Positions 46,995 to 57,929 of a DNA stretch of 64,000 nucleotides are shown in pieces; position 1 is the first letter of the stretch; each line of letters opens with the position of its first letter. Below the pieces are notes generated by a model, which saw only the letters and a list, made by a program, of their open reading frames with translations, had not been told where the DNA came from and searched no databases. Source of the stretch: Elmis aenea (taxonomy: Eukaryota; Arthropoda; Insecta; Coleoptera; Elmidae); assembly GCA_947652605.1 (NCBI GenBank), contig OX393579.1, positions 37,950,970 to 38,014,969 on the forward strand, given 5' to 3'. Made by a program: the position numbers and the translations under genes.

Positions 46995-47564
46995 CCTTTA
47001 AGTAGTCGCACGGCGCCGCAGAGGCACCAAGCGTTTTTTAAATCGTTGTTACATTTTTAATTATTTTTTGTCACTAATATCTGTTTATGTATTCCTCAAT
47101 TGTACTTTTAGGAATACGAATTATATAGTATTATTCATATTTCTCTATTTTACAGTCCGTAAAATGCAAGTATGTGTTACTCGGCATGAACGCTGTCATT
47201 TATGCCCTAGGGCTAAAAATCGACATTCGCAACAAATTTGTTCGCAATGCCATAAAAATATTTGTTCAGAGCATACAATAAAATTGTGCAGTGAATGCTT
47301 TGCATCCAATGTTTGATTGGTATTTAAAAAAAATTATTTTATGTTTTTACAGTTATGTTTTATATACAGATATATATATTTTATATCTTATTATTTATTT
47401 AGTCATTGTTATTCCTTTTAAGATTTAGCTTATATTTTATGAATAAACCAGTTTAACACATTTTTAAGATCTTAAGTCTAAAAGACTGTTATAAAACCCC
47501 ATTGGTGCCTCCGAGGCGCCATGCGAGTAGTTATGTATACACAGTACACGCGACTAGTTAAAGG
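46995..47564 (+). mobile_element. piggyBac-type element keeping only a zinc-finger exon
   Basis: Ends CCTTTAAGTAGTCGC and GCGACTAGTTAAAGG are inverse copies with TTAA on both sides (46991-46994 and 47565-47568). Inner GGCGCC and GAGGCACC / GGTGCCTC words are also inverted. It differs from the MITEs at 41 and 43.9 kb, so a second piggyBac family is present. Confidence 0.85.
47156..47316 (+). CDS. piggyBac cysteine-rich C-terminal domain, single exon
   Basis: A frame ending at TGA 47314-47316 encodes MQVCVTRHERCHLC, then RAKNRHSQQICSQCHKNIC and SEHTIKLCSECF. The C-x2-C, C-x2-C, C-x2-H, C-x2-C pattern is the cross-brace zinc finger (transposase IS4-type zinc ribbon) found at the C-terminus of piggyBac transposases, where it binds the terminal repeats. 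A pyrimidine-rich acceptor TTCTCTATTTTACAG (ending 47155) directly precedes it. The catalytic part is absent: upstream sequence to the left terminus is non-coding. All ligands are intact, which is odd for a deleted element. A frame extension to 47068 exists but reads an unrelated hydrophobic stretch, so the splice acceptor is the better start. Function, if any, unknown. Confidence 0.6.
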
Positions 47565-48206
47565 TTAAAATTAAAATATTAGTTCCAACTGAAACTGATC
47601 TGATCCTTATAGATCTAAATGAGTCCACCTTACTATCTCAGAAAGGTCAAGAAAGGTGGAAAAAGTAAGTCAAGACGGCAAAAAATGACAGTTGTGTACT
47701 TGGGTATGTTATAAGATTTACGTTATTTTAAGCTTATTTTAACACAAAATCAATACAAATATAGTTTTATTTATGTCTTATAATCATATTTGTACACTTT
47801 ACACAGATAATTTAGCCATCCTAACATGAGAAAATTCGAATTAAAAAACCTAACCTAACTGTCAAACGGAACTTTTATATTGAATTTTTACGCTTATTAA
47901 ATGAGAGCGCCAAGTAATTTTAACATATTTGAGTTCAGCAAGTCTAGTTTTATTAACCCTCAAAATTTTATCAATTTTCGACAACTGCCGCTAAAGTGAA
48001 GTAGTTCCCGAATTTACAAAGAGTTTTAATCGATAATCGTTGTACAATAACATGTTATTTACAAATTCACATAAATATCTCCTTTTTCCTCTTGTGCCAT
48101 TCGGTGTCGAGGTATTTTTTCTAGTTCTTGATTATGTTTCTCCATCCCTATCATACTTTAGCACATCTCTCCAACTAATTCATGTTTCTTCTAGTCTATG
48201 TCACAC

Positions 48207-49333
48207 ATAGCATTTTGTCTTCTGGTTTTAATGATATACCTGTATGACAATGACACTTAATATCTAAAATGATATTTTACCACAAACATTTGAGAAAAAT
48301 GTATTTTGTCTAATTTTTGAATCTAATGATCTGATAAAAAAAATCACATTTTTTGTTTTTTTTTTGTTGTTCTGTTAAAACTGTCACTTTGACATTAATA
48401 TGATGGTGATTAATTGCATAATTTGCAACCAGCTAGAAATTTTTTGATTTTGCGCTTTTTTTTATTAAATATGACAATCAACACTTTTTAAGGAATTCGA
48501 GAAATGTCATTAATATACACAAAATTTTGTTTTCTCATGGCATGCTTTTTAATTTTCAACAGTATTCAATACTTCATTAAAATCAATTACAATATTATAT
48601 TTGTAACACTTTTTATTTTCCATAATTCTCGAAAATTATTTTAACAATGCTCTGCAATACACGCAAGTCTAGCGAATAAATTAATTAATTAAAAGTATAC
48701 TACCAGAACATAGTGAAAATAAAAATTGCGAACAAAAGCGCAAATATCTAAGAATTTCTAGCTGGTTCCAAATTATACAATTAATCACGTTTATATTAAC
48801 GTCAAAATGATAGTTTTAACAGAACAACAAGAAAACAAAATAATTGTTTTTTTTTGTATAAGATCAATTGATTAAAAAATTGGACAAAATGAATTTTTCT
48901 CAAATTTTTGTGGTAAAATATCATTTTAGATATTGAGTGTCATATATCATTGAAATCAGAAGACAAAATGCTATCCGACTATGAGATAATTTTTTTTTGC
49001 CGTATTTAAAAAAATGAAGTTGATGATGGTTCTGAAGAGACGAAACGTTGTTTGAAATTTTATGTTATCTCAAAATATAAAGAGTAAGCAGTTGCCATGG
49101 AGAAGTGCTTCCAGATTGTCGATATCTTAAAAAATGTAGTAAAAAAAGGCAAAAAAACGAAAATCAATTTTTTCAGTTTTTCTTGAATAACTTTTGAACT
49201 AAGACAGCTATGAAAATTTTCTTTGCAGATATTTGATAACCATCTAATTTGGAACTTTGTCCTACTTTAACCGACTTCGTAGCTCTTACGATAAGCGAGA
49301 TTTCCAAGCATTTACTCGGATTTGGGACACCCT
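48207..49333. repeat. Palindromic mariner-type MITE, left-truncated copy
   Basis: Matches the element at 59760-61256 from CATAGCATTTTGTCTTCTG through CAACCAGCTAGAAATT to GCATTTACTCGGATTTGGG. The outer left arm is missing. The right end CACCCTATATA is mutated from CACCCTGTATA. Confidence 0.75.
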
Positions 49334-49557
49334 ATATACATTAGTGGCAGTGTTTTTCTATTACATTTTTTTTTCCAGCACCCCTGCACTTTACCTCGTA
49401 CGGAATTTCCCACGTAAGACTGTTTAATAAAACATAGTTGGTCACCTTACCTTGATAACTAATGAACTTGTCAATTGCTGACACCGGTCAAAACACCAAC
49501 TAAGCATTCATACAGTTAAATAAAAACACAACTTCTAACGATAAAATTAAGCACACA

Positions 49558-49836
49558 CTAAAACGATAAATCATATGTTGCCGGTGCAGTAGTAAACTGA
49601 GTTCCAGCTGTAACGTTAGAATCTTTGGCTTCAGTAATACTCTCGTTTGAATAAATTTCCAGACTTGTAAGCGTAGACGAGAGAGGCGAATTGCCGCTTA
49701 TCCCAAATTTTGTAGAGATTTGCTTGCGAAGCAAATAAAACGGCGCTTTAATCGATAAAACTTCCCATAAAAATGTGATAGGGAAGAAATGGTACCTTGA
49801 GATCAACACTTGAAACGAAACAATCGCTGAAATACA
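49558..49836 (-). CDS. Possible terminal exon of an unrecognised gene
   Basis: After a good acceptor (TATTTTCTGTATTTCAG, ending 49837) the minus strand is open for 92 codons to TAG. It reads IVSFQVLISRYHFFPITFLW, one hydrophobic helix followed by a Ser/Thr-rich tail ending TAPATYDLSF. The composition looks more protein-like than neighbouring ORFs. I first considered it as the last exon of the gustatory receptor, but its phase is wrong and a better last exon exists at 54448-54519. No family recognised. Confidence 0.3.
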   Translation of the reverse strand, partial: CISAIVSFQVLISRYHFFPITFLWEVLSIKAPFYLLRKQISTKFGISGNSPLSSTLTSLEIYSNESITEAKDSNVTAGTQFTTAPATYDLSF

Positions 49837-50229
49837 GAAAATACAATCGTTTATTTATGTAAAAATTATTTGCAGCAATATGTGTTTTACGATAGAGTGT
49901 AACCTGAGCGTAGCTTTCTTATTTTGTTTGATTTGAATGATCTTGTTTTCGTGATTGTTAATTTTGCACTTAAAAATCCATAAAATGTAATTTAAACCCG
50001 ATTCCTCTGGATCTCAGACTTAAATAAATCGATTATAAACAGTGACAAGATAACATCACTGACTGTCAAGTATGCTAACATATCTTAAGGGGTTAATTAA
50101 GGTCAGTTCATAGGAATGAGTTAATATAATATTGAGAAAGTACAGAAATTAAACTATAACGCATAAAATCAAGTATAAGGTTTGTTCCAGCGAGGCCATA
50201 TACGATCCGATGGACGATCAGTATGCTCA

Positions 50230-50916
50230 CAAAGGAGGGTCACGATACGTTGTCGCTAGAATTTGATTTAGGCTGTGTTTATTGCTGCAAGGACATCAAA
50301 ACTAAATGTTTTTCAGAGTTATATGTGCCACTGGCCATTTCCTTCGGAAAAATAGGGAAAAAACTGAAACATTGGTATAAAAAGGTCATTTTTGCGATCG
50401 TGTTGGCCATGAAACCGAGACAAAATCAAAATTTTTATATTTACCAATGCGCGCATCCTTTGCAAGTAAAATTGTGCAAAGTTTTTGAAAAAATCTTGAA
50501 CGGTTCCGGAGTAAAACGTCAAAAACGAAAACCCTGCATAAGCGCTATGATTTAAGAAGTTGTGGTATTTCGGTATAATTAAATCTATGCGACTTGCATA
50601 GGCGTTTAACATAGGGAAAACCGTTTTTACAAAGGCTTCGTTTTTCGCGTTTTTCTCCGGAACCGTTTATGATTTTTTCAAAAACTTTGCACCATTTTAC
50701 TTGCAAAGGATGCGCGCATTACTAAATAGAAAAATTTTGATTTTGTCTTTGACGATTTCATCGCCAACGCGATCGCAATAATTACTTTTATTATTCAGTT
50801 TTTCAGTTTTTTCCCTATTTTTCCGAAGAAAATGGCCAGTGGGGTTTTGATGTTCTGGATGCAATAAACACAGCCTTAATCAAATTCTAGCGACAACGTA
50901 TCGTGACCTTGCCTGG
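50230..50916. repeat. Palindromic (foldback) MITE, copy 2
   Basis: AAAGGAGGGTCACGATACG at the left and CGTATCGTGACCTTGCC at the right are inverse copies, with long arms as in copy 1 at 46-752. Orientation is undefined because the element is nearly symmetric. ORFs on both strands are shadows of the palindrome. Confidence 0.75.
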
Positions 50917-52664
50917 CAATGAAAATAATAATCTTTATTATTGCTTAAAATTTACTTCATAATATTGTTTTTCTATGTAACTCATAAGTGTCACGATAAT
51001 ATCCACTGTGTTTTCTTTGCGAGGTCAGAATTCTTTTGCAGTGACCCGCTGCTTTTCTAGAGATTAAATGTTACAATAAAAGTCAGTTAGTTGTCAGTCA
51101 ATAGTAAAAGGTTAGCAGCTAGTTCACGCGTAACGATTAATGAGTGAACTTTGTCAGTGAGGTCAGTCAAGTTTCATCGGTGGCCCAAGCCAAATCTCGG
51201 CGTCTCCGATAAATCCGCGACTTCGCCGTCGTGTCTGGTCGCTGCGAATTTAAAGTATTGGCGTTGGCCCCTCCTTAGCTCGAAAGCTTTTTTTTGCTAC
51301 CTTTCAAAATACCTTCACCTCTCGTTTACATGTATCTTAACAATCCTTGTCATTTTACAAGTAAAATTTTTTCCACTTTCTTTACATCGACACTTTAAGG
51401 AAATGATAAGAGTACGCTAACAATACTCAACGTTTTTACTGAAACTAGACTAGATCTCATGCGCTTTACACAGCACCAAAATCCTTAAAATTACAAGAGT
51501 TGCGAAAGACAAACCTTTCCAGCAAAATATTATTTTGTATTCATTTCAATTTCGTTTAAAATCCTAAACAAGTGTAAGTTTAAACTTTAACTTAAAAAAG
51601 TTTTCAGACATCGTCTCTTTAGTAGCGTGGGATTAATTTTTTTGCTGCGCCAATTACTGAAGACAGATTTAAAGTCACAATAATATATAAAATTGTGTTT
51701 TAAAGTAACAAAAAACTAATCGTAATTGTTGCTTTCAAGGCGTGAAATAAGCAACAAAGTAGAAAGCAAATTAATATTCTTCGTAAACTTTTATTAAAAA
51801 GTTTGTTTCAAACGTTTCACTTTTTATATATTTAATTATTTAATAATAAAACAGTTTCAATTTTAAATAATTTAATTTTAAAGCTTTTACATTTTTCAGA
51901 ATTTAATTTCAGCTGTATTATTTATTAAATCTTAAGGGAATATAATAAGAAACTGCAAAATATAGTTATTTGCATATTTTGGTAGATTTTATTTTTTTTA
52001 GTATTTTTACTTTTTTTTTTACAAGGTAAATTTACCAAATCAACAACGAATGCACTGGGATTTTCAATCTGCAAGGGATTTAAAAATTATCGTTTTCGTT
52101 TTAAATGCTACGAACACGTTAATGGAAAAAGTCCTACATTTTTAAAGTTTGCAAGTTTACAAGTTCACATTAAAAACAAATTTTTTAGATTTTTCTAAAG
52201 CCTACTACTTTTTTACGACTGCTACTGAAAGAATCTAAAAATTCCTTTGTTTTGAATTTTTCAATATTTTTTTTTAAAGAAGGTTTTATTTTATTGTACT
52301 GGATAAGGTTTGTAAAAGATGCCTTAGTAAGTATAAGTAATCGGTAATTCCATTTTTGGATAATCAAAAACCGCAACAGTAAAATTATTTTTATTCGCTA
52401 TACTTTTACACTACATCATACATGTATTGTCCTATATTGCTAATACTTATAGTTTCGAGTAATATACATAACGGTACAGATATACTCTCTTTAAGGTGCT
52501 GATTGTACCATTTACTTTTGGTTTTTAAACGTTAGTGCTCGCAAGCTTAACTTGTTAAAAATTAAGTTTTGTTATCATAAGTTCAACAATCCTAGTTCCA
52601 TTTAATATCTTACGAATGGTGTCAACCTGTCAACTGCTCTTTATCTGAATATCTAGCTTTATTG
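50917..52664. other. Intergenic stretch with a possible LTR remnant
   Basis: From TGTCACGATAATATCC (50990) to about 51175 the sequence is GC-richer, with AATAAAAG. It is followed by GGTGGCCCAAGCCAAATCTC, a possible primer-binding region. This could be an LTR fragment, but no partner or pol gene is present. The 89-codon ORF at 51151 shows no motif. Confidence 0.3.
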
Positions 52665-52672
52665 GCTTAAGT

Positions 52673-52918
52673 CAGTGGTTTCCAACCTGTGGGGCGAGAC
52701 TATTGCAAGGCGGGCGCGCAGCTGTTACCAAAATATCATTTTTGAATACAAACAAACAAAAAGAACTTTCTTTATACAGAATATGGTGGATTGTTTTGTA
52801 GTCCATTAAATAATTCTTATTTATCAGCACAGTATTTATGAAATTAGATTGTTACGAAAAGTGAGGGATGCACAAAAAAAAATTATGAAAAAGGGTACAA
52901 AAAGGTTGGAAACCACTG
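52673..52918. mobile_element. hAT MITE, CAGTGGTTTCC ends
   Basis: Ends CAGTGGTTTCCAACC and GGTTGGAAACCACTG are perfect inverse copies, flanked by exact GCTTAAGT (52665-52672 and 52919-52926). It is a typical hAT end (compare Charlie-type elements). Non-coding. Confidence 0.9.
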
Positions 52919-53126
52919 GCTTAAGTCATCACTTATTATATAAAAAATGAAAGCGCAATATATGAGATAATACATACAAGTATGTGTACTACATATTACA
53001 ATAAAAAACGTGCAGTGATTTGCAATTTACAACATTTAATTTATATTTAATAAATAACTTATTACAATTTTAAATTTAAAAAGTATTCCTTCTGCCAGAA
53101 GATAGCGATATTTACTTAGTCTAGAG

Positions 53127-53200
53127 CAGTGTTTCATAAACTATGGGTCGCTGCCCAAAAGTGAGAGCCTCCTGAACCCAGTGGTGCAATCAAATTTTAA
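53127..53200 (+). mobile_element. hAT left end, unpaired
   Basis: CAGTGTTTCATAAACTATGGG resembles the common CAGTGTTTCCCAAACT terminus of hAT elements. No right end found nearby. Confidence 0.4.
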
Positions 53201-53552
53201 ATTAAAAAATCGCTAAACACATTTTGCCAATTTTGACATCGAAAAAAAATCATAGTAGGCTTTATGAGTGTAAACTGAATTTTTAAATAGGGTGCCAAAG
53301 TACAGTTTCTGATGCTTTATCGTTAAAAAAAAAACATGAAAATCGGACTATAAATAAACTTTTTATAGGGGTGATCCGCTTTGAAATGGGTCACACTGTA
53401 TAAAAAAAACAGAAGGACCTTAAAATTACACTAAACCAGTGCGGTACCTACATTACAATACATACATTCTCAAATGCACAACATGCGGTGTCTTGAGTAG
53501 GTTTATTTTTGCGAACACCGTGCTAGTAATAATGCCACAACATTATAAACAA

Positions 53553-54132
53553 TTAAAATAAAGTACATTTATCATCATTTATTTTTTTTAGCCAAACATT
53601 GCCCAGATCTTTATTTCTTTGTTTGCTATTAAACGAATTAGCTTCAAAAAGGTCCCAGATTGGCGTATTTTGTTTAAATTTGTACCGCGGTAAGAAAATT
53701 TCGGATTCATAAATTGGTGGCTGTAAAAACGTAATAACATTGGCCACGTAATTTTTTCAGCAAGTATAGCATCGTTGAGTTGGAAAAATCTGTGGTTGAG
53801 CAGCCGAAAAACAGCAGATAGGTTTAGTTTAAAAAAATCGCCATTACATACGTTAACGTTGTGGAGAAAACATACGATTACAAGAAAATGAAGATATCGC
53901 AAGTTTATGAGTGACACAAACCTTTCCGAGAAGAATTTGATAATCATCGACGTACGCTGTATTTGTTTTTAAGCACTTTGACCACTGTAAATTTATCCCG
54001 AAAGGCAAAACAATAGATAAAGAAATCTAGCTCGATATCCCTTGTCGTCTCAGGAATGTAGTTGGAAGAAAATGTCAAGAGGGAAAACAAATTGGGTTTT
54101 TGCGCACGACAATGCATCATCAGCATATTCAT
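53553..54132 (-). pseudogene. Unrecognised ORF cluster, minus strand
   Basis: Three overlapping minus-strand frames (54132-53944, 53947-53588, 53747-53553) cover 580 bp with few stops. The first reads MNMLMMHCRAQKPNLF and YIPETTRDIELDFFIYCF, the last FLQPPIYESEIFLP. The shift between adjoining frames suggests a frameshifted old coding sequence. I cannot name a family, and chance is not excluded. Confidence 0.25.
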
Positions 54133-54447
54133 TGGTCAAATAGTGTCTGGCAAAGGATGATGTGACGTCCCTGCTGACTCGACACTACCTAAATTTTGTC
54201 TGTTTTCTCTTTTGAATTTCGCTTCAACAACGCTTATCATTCCATACATATTAATAAATAAAATAATATAGGAGCTAAAGGATGTTAAAACTAAAGGGTT
54301 CCAAGTTCCAAGAATGTTTGCAATAACTTATGGATGTTGTCTAAAGTACTTAAAGAAAATATGTTTTCCATTAATAAAAAAAAGACTGTTGCTTTATGTT
54401 AAAAGAAATTCCAGAACAGTTTTAAAGCTACCAAGTAGTCAAGTGTT

Positions 54448-57400
54448 TTACTGTGGATCAGGCAGTGATGCATGAAATTGAAGTATGACCAAAACGTATG
54501 TTATTACCGTACCAGTTATCTGAAAAAATCGTACTTTAATATGTTTGATACCCTTAAAATTATTTTGCTTTAATTATAAACAAATTACAATGCAGAGCAA
54601 AACATGAAAAAATTAACTATAGCTACGTAATCCCATGCGTTTTTTTTTTTAATTTTTGGAACAGTTTTTATTAATAATTCAGAGAAACTTACGGGAGCAA
54701 GTAAACCTATGCCCACGTTAAAAATATCCGATGCTCTGAAAATTGGTTTTTGTACTGTTAACGCTGTTAACAACATCTCCACCTATAATTAATTAAAAAG
54801 TTATAAAAACGTTAGTTTCTACTAAATAATGTATTACCTGGGAAGCATCTTCCGGTGTTAGTTTGCTTATTGGATATCGATAAATAAATGATAGTAGATC
54901 TTCACTCTGTAACAAAAAAATATAACTAAAAATGTGAGAATATACAGAGTGTTCCCTGTTACGGCCATTTGCGGCGAAACCGGAAATTATATACAAAAGT
55001 GTGCATATTTCAGAAAATCGTGTTTTATACGGGGTGTTTCACTTTTCCATGGGACACTATTGCTATCTCCGTAAATAATGAAAATACAAGGTTGGTTAAA
55101 TGGGACCAAATTTAGCTATTTAGAAGTTTATTTTAAACCAGGGCATGAAACCGGTTTTTTAAACCGGTTTAAAAAACCGGTTAACCTTTATTTTTTGTCC
55201 AAAATTGTGATTTTTAACCGAAACCGAAACCGTTATTTTTAAAGGCAAAATAAACGGTAACCTTTAACCAAAATAATAAAAAACCGGTTTTTTAAACATC
55301 TCTTTTTAATAAAAATTATTTTGAAAAAATACAAAATCTGTATTAAATGTGATTAGTTTACCAAAAGTAATTACTGAATGCTTGATTTTACATATATTAT
55401 AAAATTATAAATAGATAATATCTTTTTATACTTTGCATTCCAAATCTGAATAATGTTAAAAATCGGTTAAATTAACCGGTTTTTTCAAAACCGGTTTTTT
55501 ACGGAAAAAACCGGTTTTTCAACAAAAACCGTAATAAAAATAAAGTTCTTGAATTCGGTTAACCGTTAAAAAAAAAAATCGGTTTCTAGCCCTGTTTTAA
55601 ACAAGATCTTGTTTTGTTTAAAAATTCCATCGCTTGCATGATATGACGAAAAAACCGAAATCGATCAATTAAACTTAAATATCTCGGCTATTGTTGCGAA
55701 TACACAAAAAAAGCCAGAGGAAAAATGTTTTGCAGATTTTGTTTGCTATAAGATGGCGATAGTCAGATTTTTATTTATAAATTACCGTGCGAGATATTTG
55801 ACAAAACAATTTTTTTTTAAATAGTAGTCGTAGTTATCGGACACTAGACTTTAGCAATTTTTGAAATATTCGCAGGGGTAGATTAAGAATCCATAAATAA
55901 GGCTAAATTTAACTTTTGACGGTCAAATTCCAATTTTTATTTATTTTTTAATTTTAACATTTAAAAAGTCTGCAACAAATAAAAAGTTTTCTATGACTTT
56001 TTATTAAGCTTTTTTCATTTTAAAATTAGTTTTAGACGATACACACACTTTTATTAAAAAATAAAATTCCCTGAGAAATCGATAATAAAATCTTTTCCAT
56101 TTGTTGCAGACTTTTTGAACTTTTAAATTTCTTAAAAAATAAAAACCAGAATTTGACTGTCAAAATTTAAATCTAGCCTTATTTTGAGATTTTAGAATAT
56201 GAAAATGTTTTGTTCGTTAGTAAATTTTCATAAGACACCGTAAAGGGGCGGCATTGAAAAGTTTAACACGTATACTCGCGACGGCCCTGATTATATTATT
56301 TGTTATCTTAATCACTATTTATGTACAATAAAATATTACTTTGTTTTTCTTAATAACAGATTATTATCATTAACATTAACGAGTATTGAATAAAATTTAA
56401 TTTATATAAAATTAAGATGGAACATTATCTCAGAAGAGAAAAGAAAAAAAGAGAAATAAAAAAGATGTAGCCAAAGCCGAAGAACTCTGGAGACTTGGCT
56501 GAAAACATTTTGCTTTAATTCTTTTTTTCGTATTTTTAATACGGAATTGCACTGTCTACCTCTATCAAAATGCTAGTCTTAAATTTATACCTTTCTTAGA
56601 GGAAAGGGGGCCTGTTGTCTCTTGTTTCCCCGGGAGGCCGGGACCCGAATTTTTGGTGAACGGCCCTGGCCACAATGGCAGTAACTAATTAATAAAATTA
56701 TATTTATAATGTCTGGCGCATACATCCGCGCGCGCGTACGCACGTACGCATACACGGACGTCATCGCTAAAATAGTCAAAACGGTATCAGGGGACATCAA
56801 TATGTGTAAATCCGTGATAAAGTCAAATTCGTACACTCTCACGTTCACAATACTTTCTTTATACGTTTGGCGAATGTTAAAATAAATGGAACTGTTCCTG
56901 AAATTGGTTTAGTAAATAAATTTAACTTACCACGTTTTCTAATTCAACAACAAGAGGCACAGCAACCACCATTACTATTAATGGACAAAATACTTGAATC
57001 TGAAGTTGTATGTTAATATTAGTCAATACTTCCAAACTTCCCACAATCCAAGAATGTATTACAAAATAAGTATTCAGTATCATTATAAGAATCGTCAGTA
57101 GTACCCAAGGTATGGTGCACTTATTCATAATTCGAAAAGCTTCACGAATATTATAATACATAGCTCTGTGAAGTCTAAGCATTTTTGATGTACTACTGAC
57201 TAACTTTACATCACTGCTGTAGGGATCGTCATCGATGTTACGCTTTTGTCCGTCGCGATTAAGGTGACAGATCATTTGTATTTTTAAATTTTCCTGGCAT
57301 TGTTTAAAAGACTCTATGTATGTAATGGGTTCTACAATTATTCGAGCCAATATCATCATATCGCTGTGTAAGCACCAAAGAGTTAAGAAATTATCAAAAG

Positions 57401-57911
57401 AACACCACCAGGTAACACATTTTACTTGGACAAATAAAAAACAAGCATTGACCATCACAATCATAATTAATGAATATATGATTCGGTTGCTACGTTTTCT
57501 CAATTTTATGAAGTCACACGGGGATAATAGCGGTCCATTGCCATTTCCTGGTGAGAGTTTTAATACTTCGTATGATGCAATGTAAAAATTTTTATACTCT
57601 GTCGAACTTCTGTAAGCGGTGGTAACAACAATCAGACATTTTAGTTTGAATAAAAAATTTGTTAAAGAATGCGCTCCTGTCATTACACTAAACAACTCTC
57701 GTAGACTGTTCTTCTCGAGAACAATACGTACCAGGTTGACAATCAGAAATACAACATTTAAAAGGACGATGACAGATGATCCCTTTATAATTTTTATAAC
57801 ACAATTTTTGTTTGTACCGCAGTTACATTTTAAATAAACTGTATTCTGCGCAATGGGCGTACAGGCGTACAAAAAGAGCTTCACAACACCACAGTAACAG
57901 GTGCAAGCCAT
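54448..57911 (-). CDS. Gustatory receptor (7-transmembrane chemoreceptor), 4 exons
   Basis: Exons 57911-56931, 54906-54838, 54782-54693 and 54519-54448 join in frame (all introns phase 0) to 403 codons. The start is ATG 57911 (MACTCYCGVVKLF). Hydrophobic segments lie near residues 44-65, 83-100, 145-165, 175-198, 267-290, 303-325 and 368-395, so seven passes. The intracellular block RLHRAMYYNIREAFRIMNK (about 246-264) and the final TYVLVILQF (387-395) are hallmarks of the insect gustatory receptor family (7tm_7; consensus TYhhhhhQF). Donors are GTAAGT, GTAATA and GTAAGT; acceptors are TTGTTACAG, AATTATAG and TTTTTCAG. In this family the protein is a ligand-gated cation channel subunit in taste neurons with an inverted topology. 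The ligand cannot be told. Intron 1 (2.0 kb) holds a hAT and MITE pieces; introns 2 and 3 are 55 and 173 bp. The frame is intact, so it is probably functional. Confidence 0.85.
55139..55594. mobile_element. hAT element in intron 1 of the gustatory receptor
   Basis: Ends CAGGGCATGAAACCGG and CGGTTTCTAGCCCTG, with an exact 8-bp duplication TTTTAAAC (55131-55138 and 55595-55602). Subterminal AACCGGTT repeats. Same family as 30870-31046. Non-coding. Confidence 0.9.
55820..56225. repeat. Inverted AAAAAGTCTGCAACAAAT repeat (intron 1)
   Basis: AAAAAGTCTGCAACAAAT at about 55970 and ATTTGTTGCAGACTTTTT at about 56105 form the centre of an imperfect palindrome. The same words recur three times at 58430-59200. 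Outer parts share TTGACGGTCAAATTCCA. A MITE family in this window. Confidence 0.6.
56727..56756. other. 30-base alternating purine-pyrimidine tract
   Basis: A CG-rich strictly alternating run (CGCGCGCGCGTACGCACG...) in intron 1 of the receptor, about 175 bases after the donor. Such tracts can adopt Z-DNA; no function is implied. Confidence 0.6.
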
Positions 57912-57929
57912 TCTGGTAATGTTAAACAA

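Larger units (their letters stand above)
37475..48008. mobile_element. 10.5-kb inverted-repeat element with satellite core
   Basis: The outer ends GGTATAACTTCACTTTAGCGG and (inverse of the right end) GGAACTACTTCACTTTAGCGG match at 18 of 21 positions. The 8-bp duplication CGAATTTA is exact (37467-37474 and 48009-48016). The two arms, 37475 to about 38200 and about 46690-48008, are near-perfect inverse copies apart from a piggyBac insertion in the right arm. The core is a tandem array of ~130-bp units. The first ~2 units next to the left arm are in reverse orientation, so the array itself takes part in the inversion. No transposase is encoded. Architecture is like Foldback-type or Tetris-like elements, but far larger. 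The superfamily is open: 8-bp duplication and GG ends could fit hAT, P or Merlin relatives. Confidence 0.85.
46691..48008 (-). repeat. Right inverted arm of the 10.5-kb element
   Basis: Inverse of the left arm from GGAATAAGATGATGTGCAGCTG to AAAGTGAAGTAGTTCC, interrupted by a piggyBac derivative at 46995-47564. The left arm has an intact TTAA at the corresponding site, which shows the pre-insertion state. Confidence 0.85.

Noticed and set aside
49023..49060. CTGAAGAGACGAAAC as a hammerhead core in the palindromic MITE
   Set aside because: There is no room for stem II between the two core boxes.
49558..49836. Last exon of the gustatory receptor
   Set aside because: SFQVLISRY loosely resembles TYhhhhhQF, but the splice phase does not fit exon 3 and the exon at 54448-54519 fits in phase with an exact motif.
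50990..51175. Second solo LTR beginning TGTCACG
   Set aside because: No convincing matching end or target duplication; kept only as a remark on the intergenic stretch.
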